Below, in pieces: positions 1 to 5,075 of a stretch of DNA of 5,075 nt. Both the position numbers and the translations under genes were made by a program. Positions within the stretch are counted from its first letter, which is position 1. Each line of letters opens with the position of its first letter. The notes below the pieces were generated by a model that saw nothing but the letters and a program-made list of their open reading frames with translations, made no database searches and was not told the origin of the DNA. The stretch is taken from the NCBI GenBank assembly GCA_020404485.1, contig DYDT01000164.1, forward strand, positions 1 through 5,075, written 5' to 3'. The DNA is from Rickettsia endosymbiont of Diachasma alloeum. GTDB taxonomy: Bacteria > Pseudomonadota > Alphaproteobacteria > Rickettsiales > Rickettsiaceae.

Positions 1-43
1 AATCTATTGCTTCATTTATTTTTTTATTCTTCTCTATTTGCAT
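1..43 (-). CDS. Start of an unidentified protein, cut by the left window edge
   Basis: An ATG at 43-41 on the minus strand opens a frame that stays open to the window edge and reads MQIEKNKKINEAID. It is preceded by AGGT at 54-51, seven bases before the ATG, a weak but usable ribosome binding site. A possible promoter lies further upstream at 73-100. The fourteen visible residues are mostly charged or polar, with no signal peptide or membrane segment, so a cytoplasmic protein is more likely. This is inference from a very short piece, and I do not recognise the protein. It follows tolB on the same strand with about 98 bases between them, so it could be co-transcribed with the tol genes or have its own promoter. 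It does not read as Pal, which would begin with a lipoprotein signal peptide. Confidence 0.45.
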   Translation of the reverse strand, partial: MQIEKNKKINEAID

Positions 44-72
44 TTCTGTTACCTATATTTTTAATTACTTCT

Positions 73-100
73 AATATAGGCTCAACAAAAATTTACACAA
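73..100 (-). promoter_or_regulatory. Possible promoter for the gene starting at 43
   Basis: On the minus strand, TTGTGT (100-95) is followed after 16 bases by TATATT (78-73). The -10 matches the sigma-70 consensus at five of six positions and the -35 only at TTG. Transcription would start near 66, giving a leader of about 23 bases before the ATG at 43. In DNA this AT-rich such matches arise by chance, so this is a tentative call. I saw no hairpin with a T-run between tolB and this site that would end tol transcription. Confidence 0.3.
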
Positions 101-141
101 TCATTGCAAAAGACTCATTAAACCAGGAGATTCATGAAATG

Positions 142-1467
142 TCAATTTAGTAAATTTGACCATTCAGGATCAGATGCATCACCAGGGGTTTTAATTTCTC
201 GCTCGTTATGACCGGTTAAGTCAATTGCATAAATTCTATTTTTGCCGGAAGATTTTCCGTTTGATGGCCAACCTTTAGCAAACATAATAACTCGTCCATT
301 AGGTGACCAACAAGGGCTTTCAACTAAATAACCACTTGCTATTATTCTCTCGCCATTTTCATCATCTTGCAAATCAGGTTTCATAACTCCAATAGTAAAT
401 CCTTCACCCCTGGTAATTTTGGTAAATGCTATATAATCACCTCTTGGTGACCAACTAGGTGCGGCATACGCACCTCCACCAAAGCTAATACGTCGAACAT
501 CACTACCATCATAATTCATTATATATAATTGACGAGTACCATTTCTATCAGAATTAAAAACAATTCTGCGTCCGTCCGGTGAATAGCTTGGAGAGGTATT
601 AATTCCAAGACCATCAGTTAGTTTATGAAGCCTTTTAGTTGCAAGATCAATTTCATAAATATGGGTTGAACCATTCTTAGCTATAGACATTACAGCTTTG
701 CTTCCATCAGGTGCAAATCTTGGAGCAAAAGATATTCCAGCAAAATCACCAACTATACTTTCTTTGCCTGTTTTTAAATCCTTTTCATAAACAAGAGTTC
801 GTCTTTTAGTAGCATAGGAAACATAAAAAATCTTATCTGCTGAACCAAAAAATCTTGGAGTTAGAACTAGCGATTTACCATCGGTAATATATCGGTTATT
901 AGCCCCATCATAATCCATTAAAGCAATTCTTTTTATCTTTTTTAAATCAGGACCACTTTCAGCTACATATATTATTTTACTATCAAAATAACCAGTATCA
1001 CCTGTGATTTTTTCATAGATTTTATCAGCAATTTTATGGGCTGCTCTTCGCCATAAATTTTCAGGTAGTTCAAGTACTTCACCACCAAGCTGTTTTTCAA
1101 GCAATGTATCCCATAATATAAAACTAATTCTAAGCTTACCATTTTCAAGCTTTTTTACTGCCCCATTAACTAATAAACTAGCATTAATTTGACGCCATGC
1201 AGCAAAAAGCGGTTTATACCCAATGCCAGTTTTTTCTTCTATAAAAGAAGCGGAAGAAATAGGATGAAATAACCCACAAAGTTTTAAATCGTTAGATATA
1301 ACTTTCACTATTTCATGACCTACTGTATTATCCGAAGCAGAATCAGCCTCAAAATTGTTCACTGCTATAGGAGTAGGATCAGCCTTTCCATGCTCGATAT
1401 TTATTGTCTCAAGAGCATAGCTATTGAAATGAAATAATAGTATTATAAAAGATATAATGTTTTTCAC
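142..1467 (-). CDS. tolB: Tol-Pal system periplasmic protein TolB
   Basis: TolB is the periplasmic beta-propeller of the Tol-Pal system. In the family it binds Pal and, through its N-terminal segment, TolA, coupling the inner-membrane motor to the outer membrane during constriction. The 441 residues fit the usual length. Residues 1-18 form a signal peptide, with likely cleavage after NSYA. The mature N-terminus carries the family stretch around [10 protein letters not shown] (27-36), followed by the alpha/beta N-terminal domain to about residue 155. From about 160 onward come repeated propeller blades with PD40 signatures: [10 protein letters not shown] (246-255), [10 protein letters not shown] (292-301), APSWSPRGD (336-344) and [10 protein letters not shown] (383-392), ending with DPEWSNLLN. 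The start is GTG at 1467, since no in-frame ATG lies upstream and the next Met is residue 184. A weak GGA lies eight bases before it. The gene ends in TGA. It is the last tol gene, separated from tolA by 118 bases containing a palindromic repeat. Confidence 0.96.
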   Translation of the reverse strand: MKNIISFIILLFHFNSYALETINIEHGKADPTPIAVNNFEADSASDNTVGHEIVKVISNDLKLCGLFHPISSASFIEEKTGIGYKPLFAAWRQINASLLVNGAVKKLENGKLRISFILWDTLLEKQLGGEVLELPENLWRRAAHKIADKIYEKITGDTGYFDSKIIYVAESGPDLKKIKRIALMDYDGANNRYITDGKSLVLTPRFFGSADKIFYVSYATKRRTLVYEKDLKTGKESIVGDFAGISFAPRFAPDGSKAVMSIAKNGSTHIYEIDLATKRLHKLTDGLGINTSPSYSPDGRRIVFNSDRNGTRQLYIMNYDGSDVRRISFGGGAYAAPSWSPRGDYIAFTKITRGEGFTIGVMKPDLQDDENGERIIASGYLVESPCWSPNGRVIMFAKGWPSNGKSSGKNRIYAIDLTGHNEREIKTPGDASDPEWSNLLN

Positions 1468-1505
1468 TAAATTATTCCGTATGATTTTTTTGTGGTATAC
1501 ACTAT

Positions 1506-1583
1506 TGTCATACCGCGGCTCGACCGCGGTATCTTAGGATAAAATCGTGACACAAGATCTCGCTACAAGCACCTGGGATGACA
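1506..1583. repeat. Rickettsia-type dispersed palindromic repeat in the tolA-tolB gap
   Basis: This 78-base element has inverted ends, TGTCATACC at 1506-1514 and GGGATGACA at 1575-1583, which pair at eight of nine positions. Inside the left part is a perfect GC-rich hairpin, ATACCGCGG (1510-1518) with CCGCGGTAT (1524-1532) around a CTCGA loop. The block is much richer in G and C than its AT-rich surroundings. Its ends and its CCGCGG core match my memory of short repeats scattered through Rickettsia genomes (RPE-like or MITE-like), but I cannot assign a numbered family. It ends two bases short of the tolA stop codon and encodes no protein of its own. Neither side of the hairpin is followed by a T-run, so it is not a standard intrinsic terminator, but it could slow transcription or alter mRNA stability between tolA and tolB. 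Confidence 0.7.
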
Positions 1584-1585
1584 GA

Positions 1586-2551
1586 TTATAATCGACTAGG
1601 GTCGAAGTTAAAATTAATTTCTTTCCAATGATTAAATCTTGCAGGGTCAAGGTTTTCAATAGGGCTTGCTTTCCACACTGCTCTGACTGCACTGTCTGCT
1701 AGTGCTTCACAAACACTTGCTGAAATATTAGGGCAAATTTTTTCTTTCACTTTTGCCTGCTCTACATTGCCTGCTTTATCTAATGTAATACTGAGAATTA
1801 TTTTTACCTTGCTATTACCTCTAGCACCTGCCAGAATATTATTCCAGTGTCTTTCAATCTGACGCTTTATTAGTGAGCTTTCGCTATCAGAAAGGGGCAC
1901 TCCTTCCGTATAAACTCCTTTAGCCTCTTTCTTATGATCAACCTGCTCTGACCTTTTGTGCTTATTTGATTTTACATTATCACCTTCTGAAGATTGTTCC
2001 AAGTTCTTTAATAGCGAATCAAGCTCATCAGTTTTAGATTCTTGCTTTTTTTTCTCTTTAGGTTTCTCTATAGGTTTTTTTTCTTCTTTCTTTTCTTCAG
2101 TTTTTTTTACTTCTTCTACCTGTTTTTTTTCCTCTTCTTTAGGCTTTTCTTCTTTTATTTCCTCTTTTTTCTCAGGTAGTGCTTCCTTTACTTCTTCTGT
2201 TTTTTTTTCCTCTATCGGCTTTTTTTCTTCGATTTTTGGCTTTTCTTCTACTTTTTTAACCTCAGGTTCTTTTGCTTTTTCCTCTTTAGGTAAATCTTTA
2301 GGTTTAGTCTGCTCTGATTTTTTAGCATCTTCATTCTCTATCGGAGCTTCTTTTTGCTTCGTTTGTGTTATGATATTGGGTTTGTCGTTAACAGGTAGCA
2401 TTTCAAAAGTGATGATTTGCTCTTCAGGTAATTTTTCAAAAAGAGATGGTATACCAAATAGAAAAAAATATAAAAGAAGTAAGTGCAGTGCAATAGAGCA
2501 GCTAAGGAAAACTGTGAAATTATCCTTATTGTTTGTATCGTTACTTTTCAT
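1586..2551 (-). CDS. tolA: Tol-Pal system inner-membrane protein TolA (TonB/TolA family)
   Basis: TolA spans the periplasm, anchored next to TolQ and TolR, and passes their proton-driven movement to TolB and Pal. All three expected domains are visible in the 321 residues. First is an N-terminal membrane anchor (about 13-35) with Ser19 and His23 spaced as in the SHLS-type motif that contacts TolQ. Second is a long Lys/Glu/Pro-rich linker (about 64-175) of imperfect EEKKP-type units. Third is a C-terminal domain (about 218-321) with IERHWNNIL and a VKIILSITLDKAGNVEQAKV strand pair, plus Cys273 and Cys281, which may form a disulfide as in domain III of E. coli TolA. TonB is the main alternative. 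The tolQR context, the HWNNIL motif and the cysteine pair favour TolA. The ATG lies inside the end of tolR (11-base overlap) with no clear Shine-Dalgarno, suggesting translational coupling. The linker codons contain several long A-tracts. Confidence 0.88.
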   Translation of the reverse strand: MKSNDTNNKDNFTVFLSCSIALHLLLLYFFLFGIPSLFEKLPEEQIITFEMLPVNDKPNIITQTKQKEAPIENEDAKKSEQTKPKDLPKEEKAKEPEVKKVEEKPKIEEKKPIEEKKTEEVKEALPEKKEEIKEEKPKEEEKKQVEEVKKTEEKKEEKKPIEKPKEKKKQESKTDELDSLLKNLEQSSEGDNVKSNKHKRSEQVDHKKEAKGVYTEGVPLSDSESSLIKRQIERHWNNILAGARGNSKVKIILSITLDKAGNVEQAKVKEKICPNISASVCEALADSAVRAVWKASPIENLDPARFNHWKEINFNFDPSRL

Positions 2552-2972
2552 TATTTTTAATATTTGAAATAAGAGCTACACGAGAAAATCCAGCTGCATG
2601 AATTTCTGATACTATTTCTACCACTTCACCATAAGAAACATTTTTATCACCTCTTACAAAAATTCTAGCGTCCTTTTTCTCTTTAGTGATATTTACAAGC
2701 TTATCAGTTAAATGCTTTCTTTCAATTGGCGTTTCAATCAGGAAAACTTCACCTTTATTGTTGATGGTAACAACTAGAGGCTCATCCTGCCCTGAAATTG
2801 GGTTTGAATTTGTTTCAGGTAAATCGACATTTACGCCTGAAACTAACATCGGGGAAGTAATCATAAAAATAATTAGTAACACAAGCATCACATCAACAAG
2901 CGGCGTAACATTGATTTCACTAACTACAGCTCTTTTACTTTTTCTATTACTTCCGGCAAGCTTAATAGCCAT
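2541..2972 (-). CDS. tolR: Tol-Pal system protein TolR (ExbD/TolR family)
   Basis: TolR is the single-pass inner-membrane partner of TolQ. The TolQ/TolR pair uses the proton gradient to energise TolA. The 143 residues match the family length. A basic cytoplasmic N-terminus (1-17) leads into the signature SEINVTPLVDVMLVLLIIFM (18-37), whose Asp27 corresponds to the essential membrane aspartate (Asp23 in E. coli TolR). The membrane helix runs from about 24 to 43. The periplasmic domain follows (about 46-139), with VNVDLPE, LVVTINNKGEVFL and the conserved VRGDKNVSYGEVVEIVSEI block. The ATG shares one base with the tolQ stop (TAATG). It is preceded by AGGAGA at 2985-2980, seven bases away, the best ribosome binding site in the operon. 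Its 3' end overlaps tolA by 11 bases. ExbD is the only serious alternative, and the tolQ/A/B neighbours argue against it. Confidence 0.95.
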   Translation of the reverse strand: MAIKLAGSNRKSKRAVVSEINVTPLVDVMLVLLIIFMITSPMLVSGVNVDLPETNSNPISGQDEPLVVTINNKGEVFLIETPIERKHLTDKLVNITKEKKDARIFVRGDKNVSYGEVVEIVSEIHAAGFSRVALISNIKNNEK

Positions 2973-3697
2973 TACATCTTCTCCTGATCGATTGCCTTAG
3001 AAAGTATAGAGTTCAACTCGCTAATAAAATCCTCAATTTTATTATTGATCAGAGTAATACGGGAAATAAGATAATTGTAAAAAATTACGGCAGGGATAGC
3101 TGCAAATAAGCCTATTGCAGTTGCAAGTAACGCTTCAGCAATACCAGGGGCTACTACTGCAAGCGAGGTATTTTTAGAAGTAGCGATCGACTGGAAACTA
3201 TGCATAATGCCCCAAACAGTACCAAATAGCCCAATAAAAGGACTACTAGAGCCGACAGTTGCTAGAAAGCTTAAATTTTTCTCAAGTTTTTCGATTTCTC
3301 TGTTTTGAGCAAGATACATAGAATTTGTAATACGCTCTTTATGATTATTTTTTAATAGCTCAGGAAGACCTTTAATATTTATGCTTTTGCACTCATCCAT
3401 AGCTGAGACGAATATTAAAGCTAACGGATTATTAACTGATCTTTTTATGCTATCATATAGCTGCTCTAAAACACCACCTGACCAAAAAGTATTTTCAAAT
3501 GCTCGCATTTTTCTTTGCACTTGCATTAGCTTAAATACTTTATCCAAAATAATAGCCCACGACCAAATAGAGGCAATAAGCAGCATTAGCATAACTGACT
3601 TACCAATAATATCAGATGAACTTATTAAAGAAAAAATCGATAAATGATCTTGCACAGCGACTTCTAAACCATCGCTAATATTAGTATCTGCACTCAT
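2972..3697 (-). CDS. tolQ: Tol-Pal system protein TolQ (MotA/TolQ/ExbB proton channel family)
   Basis: TolQ is the multi-pass inner-membrane subunit of the Tol motor, forming the proton pathway with TolR. At 241 residues it is close to the family norm. Three membrane segments are visible: about 31-51, 143-167 and 181-209, with a cytoplasmic loop between the first two. The family signature SPFIGLFGTVWGIMHSF (152-168) is intact, and APGIAEALLATAIGLFAAIP (183-202) follows. Thr160 and Thr193 align with E. coli TolQ Thr145 and Thr178, which line the proton path. ATG at 3697 is the right start: the frame reaches a TAA five codons upstream, at 3714-3712. There is no good Shine-Dalgarno; an AGGA lies about 21 bases before the ATG, too far to be typical. 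It is the first gene of the operon, with a promoter at 3732-3760. ExbB is the alternative, made unlikely by the tolRAB genes downstream. Confidence 0.95.
   Translation of the reverse strand: MSADTNISDGLEVAVQDHLSIFSLISSSDIIGKSVMLMLLIASIWSWAIILDKVFKLMQVQRKMRAFENTFWSGGVLEQLYDSIKRSVNNPLALIFVSAMDECKSINIKGLPELLKNNHKERITNSMYLAQNREIEKLEKNLSFLATVGSSSPFIGLFGTVWGIMHSFQSIATSKNTSLAVVAPGIAEALLATAIGLFAAIPAVIFYNYLISRITLINNKIEDFISELNSILSKAIDQEKM
2980..2985 (-). promoter_or_regulatory. Ribosome binding site of tolR
   Basis: AGGAGA lies inside the last codons of tolQ, seven bases before the tolR ATG. It supports the TAATG start of tolR and would let ribosomes ending tolQ restart directly. It stands out because tolQ and tolA lack a comparable site. 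Confidence 0.75.
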
Positions 3698-3731
3698 TGA
3701 ATATATATTATTTAATTATCCTGAACTTAAA

Positions 3732-3760
3732 ATAATATATCGTTATTTTAATTTTGTCAT
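3732..3760 (-). promoter_or_regulatory. Promoter of the tolQRAB operon
   Basis: On the minus strand, ATGACA (3760-3755) and TATTAT (3737-3732) each match the sigma-70 consensus at five of six positions and are separated by the optimal 17 bases. Transcription would start near 3725, giving a leader of about 28 bases before the tolQ ATG. An all-AT inverted repeat, TTAAAATAA (3727-3735) and TTATTTTAA (3743-3751), is centred over the -10 region. It could be an operator or may just reflect the base composition. Confidence 0.6.
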
Positions 3761-3808
3761 TAGGTTAAATAAAAATTTTTGAGTTTCCACAGGATTAAGA
3801 TACAAAAA

Positions 3809-3849
3809 TATTGTACAAAATAGAAATTGGATTTATAATTTGTACAATA
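3809..3849. promoter_or_regulatory. Paired TTGTACAA boxes, a possible operator
   Basis: An exact 11-base inverted repeat, TATTGTACAAA (3809-3819) and TTTGTACAATA (3839-3849), frames the ATPase promoter. Each arm contains the self-complementary octamer TTGTACAA. The two octamer centres are 29 bases apart, about three helical turns. One arm covers the -35 and the other the -10/start region, a layout typical of repressor sites. The protein that would bind is unknown. As RNA, only the second arm would be transcribed from the proposed start, so a regulatory hairpin is less likely than a DNA site. Confidence 0.4.
3811..3839 (+). promoter_or_regulatory. Promoter of the ATPase gene
   Basis: TTGTAC (3811-3816) is followed after 17 bases by a perfect TATAAT (3834-3839). 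The -35 is weak (TTG only), but the perfect -10 and ideal spacing make this the best plus-strand candidate. Transcription would begin near 3846, about 27 bases before the ATG at 3873. The -35 hexamer lies within one TTGTACAA box, and the second box covers the end of the -10 and the start region. Confidence 0.5.
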
Positions 3850-3872
3850 ATTAATATTAGCAAATTTATATT

Positions 3873-4962
3873 ATGTTTGATCGTGATATAACCGATTATA
3901 TAAAATATTCGGCAAAATATTATCCAGTAGTTACTGTTACAGGTCCACGCCAATCTGGTAAAACTACTTTAGTAAAAATGATTTTTTCAGATAAACCCTA
4001 TGTCTCACTTGAGGATATAGATATAAGAGAGTTTGCCCAAAATGATCCTAGAGGTTTTTTATCTACTTATAGTCAAGGTGCAATTATTGATGCAGTACAA
4101 TATTGCCCTAATTTATTTTCATATATACAAACAAAAGTGGATAATGACCAAATTGCCGGACAATTTATTTTAACGGGTTCACAGAATTTTTGATTACTTG
4201 AAAGCATCTCACAATCCTTGGCAGGTAGGGCAGCTATAGTTTATTTACTTCCTCTTAGCTATAATGAAATAAGTAAAAAACTACCTGCTACAGACAAACC
4301 TTTAAATTTTATATTTAAAGGTTTTGATCCTAAGCTTTATACTCAAGATTTATTACCTAGTGTGTGGTATAGAAACTACATCCGTACTTACATAGAAAGG
4401 GATATAAGGCAAATTAAAAATATTAGTGATATCTCCACATTTCAGACTTTTTTAAAAATCTGTGCTACTCATATCGGACAATTAGTAAACTTCTCATCTA
4501 TAGCTACTGAATGCAGCGTGAGCTATAATACTGTAAAGTCGTGGCTCTCTTTATTACAAACAAGCTTTATAATATATTTAGTTAAACCACATCATAAAAA
4601 TTATAATAAACGCTTAGTTAAGCAAGAAAAGTTATATTTTTATGATACCGGTTTTGCTTGTACTTTGCTTGGACTAGAATCAATAGAGCAGCTAGAAAAA
4701 TATTATGCTAAAGGAAGTCTATTTGAAAATATGATAGTAGTTGAACTACTTAAAAATCGTCTTAATAAAGGCAAAGAAGAAGGAATATATTTTTGGCGAG
4801 ATAGTCATGGTCATGAACTCGATATATTAATTGAAAGTGATAAGCTAACTCCAATTGAAGTTAAGGCAAGTAAAACTATCATTCAAGAATTTTTCAAGGG
4901 AATTAACTATTGGAGCAGCTGAGCAAATCAAGAAAAAGGTTATTTAGTATATGCAAGGTGAT
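3873..4962 (+). pseudogene. Broken AAA_14/DUF4143 family ATPase
   Basis: One gene is split into two open stretches (3873-4193 and from about 4194 to 4922) in the same frame, with recognisable sequence across the breaks. The first part holds the Walker A loop GPRQSGKTT (residues 24-32) and a Walker B region GAIIDAVQ (69-76). In this family the latter normally reads hhhDEhQ, so the catalytic Glu is Ala74. The sensor-like FILTGSQNF follows, and then TGA at 4191-4193. Homology resumes at once with LLESISQSLAGRAAI and continues into DUF4143 (WYRNYIRTYIERDI, FYDTGFA, GSLFENMIVVEL). A nuclease-like ELDILI...PIEVKAS motif follows. A second TGA (4920-4922) precedes ANQEKGYLVYA, and the GGTGAT that would continue it (YAGD) lies one base out of frame. 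The TTG at 4218 is not a credible independent start. No Shine-Dalgarno precedes the ATG at 3873. The family's roles are poorly defined. The exact 3' limit is uncertain because an insertion sequence follows. Confidence 0.85.
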
Positions 4963-5075
4963 GTGGCTATAGTTTTCCGGACAGTTAATAATAGACGATA
5001 TTAACAGAAAGGATAAAAATGACAGATATAAAACCAAAGGTATATCCAGCTGAATTTAAAGAATCAGCGATTAAA
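4962..5075 (+). mobile_element. Left end of an insertion sequence, probably IS3-type (partial)
   Basis: Homology to the ATPase family stops at about 4960, and a transposase gene begins at 5019. The sequence between should hold the element's left terminal repeat. A plausible first base is T at 4962, where TGTGGCTATAG begins, because IS3-family ends normally start with TG, and TTTTCCGGACAGTT resembles the internal part of such ends. The boundary is inferred. The right end and any target duplication lie outside the window. Confidence 0.5.
5019..5075 (+). CDS. Transposase OrfA N-terminus (HTH_Tnp_1, IS3-type), cut by the right window edge
   Basis: The 19 visible residues read MTDIKPKVYPAEFKESAIK. 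The YPAEFKESAIK segment is the usual opening of the HTH_Tnp_1 helix-turn-helix that begins OrfA of IS3-family elements and binds the terminal repeats. The ATG has a good ribosome binding site, AAAGGA at 5008-5013, five bases upstream, unlike the neighbouring ATPase gene. Whether the transposase is intact cannot be told. In this family a downstream OrfB with the DDE catalytic core would be expected, usually reached by a programmed frameshift. Other transposases with the same N-terminal domain are possible. Confidence 0.7.
   Translation, partial: MTDIKPKVYPAEFKESAIK

Noticed and set aside
1510..1532. The CCGCGG hairpin as an intrinsic terminator
   Set aside because: Neither strand has a T-run directly after the stem, and the stem forms part of a longer repeat with its own inverted ends.
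2040..2330. Possible tandem-repeat or CRISPR-like array in the T-rich stretch
   Set aside because: The periodicity comes from imperfect EEKKP-type codons in the tolA linker. There are no uniform repeats with distinct spacers.
1956..2567. Plus-strand open frame of 203 codons opposite tolA, rich in Ser and Phe
   Set aside because: It is the complement of the Lys/Glu-rich tolA linker: runs of AAA and GAA codons read backwards as Phe, Ser and Leu codons and rarely make stops. It has no domain or convincing start.
2686..3000. Plus-strand open frame of 104 codons opposite tolR
   Set aside because: It lies within the well-supported tolR, has no family resemblance and no ribosome binding site, and so is a shadow frame.
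3381..3647. Plus-strand open frame of 88 codons opposite tolQ
   Set aside because: It lies within tolQ, whose membrane segments and signature are clear. The antisense protein resembles nothing I recognise.
4218..4922. Independent gene starting with TTG at 4218
   Set aside because: The frame is continuous with the upstream ATPase fragment across a single TGA, and homology runs through the stop. No ribosome binding site precedes the TTG, so it is the second half of the broken gene.
4191..4922. Both internal stops are TGA, which could mean TGA is read as Trp or Sec
   Set aside because: tolB in this window ends properly at a TGA just after its conserved C-terminus. The family does not have Trp at the 4191 position, no selenocysteine insertion hairpin is apparent, and the frameshift near 4956 independently supports decay.

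Overview
The window looks like Rickettsia chromosome, or a very close relative among the Rickettsiales. The base composition is strongly AT-rich, and the Tol proteins read as alphaproteobacterial. A short GC-rich palindromic repeat of the kind scattered through Rickettsia genomes sits between two tol genes. A decaying ATPase gene next to an insertion-sequence transposase fits a reductive genome with active or recent mobile elements. This genus call rests on recognition, not on a database search.

The minus strand from 3697 down to 142 is a conserved Tol operon in the order tolQ, tolR, tolA, tolB. TolQ and TolR form the proton-driven inner-membrane motor. TolA reaches from that motor across the periplasm. 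TolB is the secreted periplasmic beta-propeller that links TolA to Pal and the outer membrane, and the system works in envelope constriction during division. tolQ/tolR share a TAATG junction and tolR/tolA overlap by 11 bases. A 118-base gap holding the palindromic repeat separates tolA from tolB. No pal or cpoB gene follows tolB. Instead another minus-strand reading frame begins at 43 and runs off the left edge.

Between the operon and the right-hand genes lies a 175-base divergent intergenic region (3698-3872). It carries a good sigma-70-type promoter for tolQ and, facing the other way, a promoter for the ATPase gene. The latter is flanked by two TTGTACAA palindromes that look like an operator.

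The plus strand from 3873 to about 4962 is the remnant of one AAA_14/DUF4143 ATPase gene. It carries two in-frame TGA stops, a probable one-base frameshift near its end and an alanine in place of the usual Walker B glutamate. Its 3' end runs into the left flank of an insertion sequence, whose transposase start (HTH_Tnp_1, IS3-type OrfA) occupies 5019 to the window edge.

I did not find a convincing undescribed system. The most worthwhile leads are the paired TTGTACAA boxes, the repeat lodged inside the tol operon and the multi-step decay of the ATPase.
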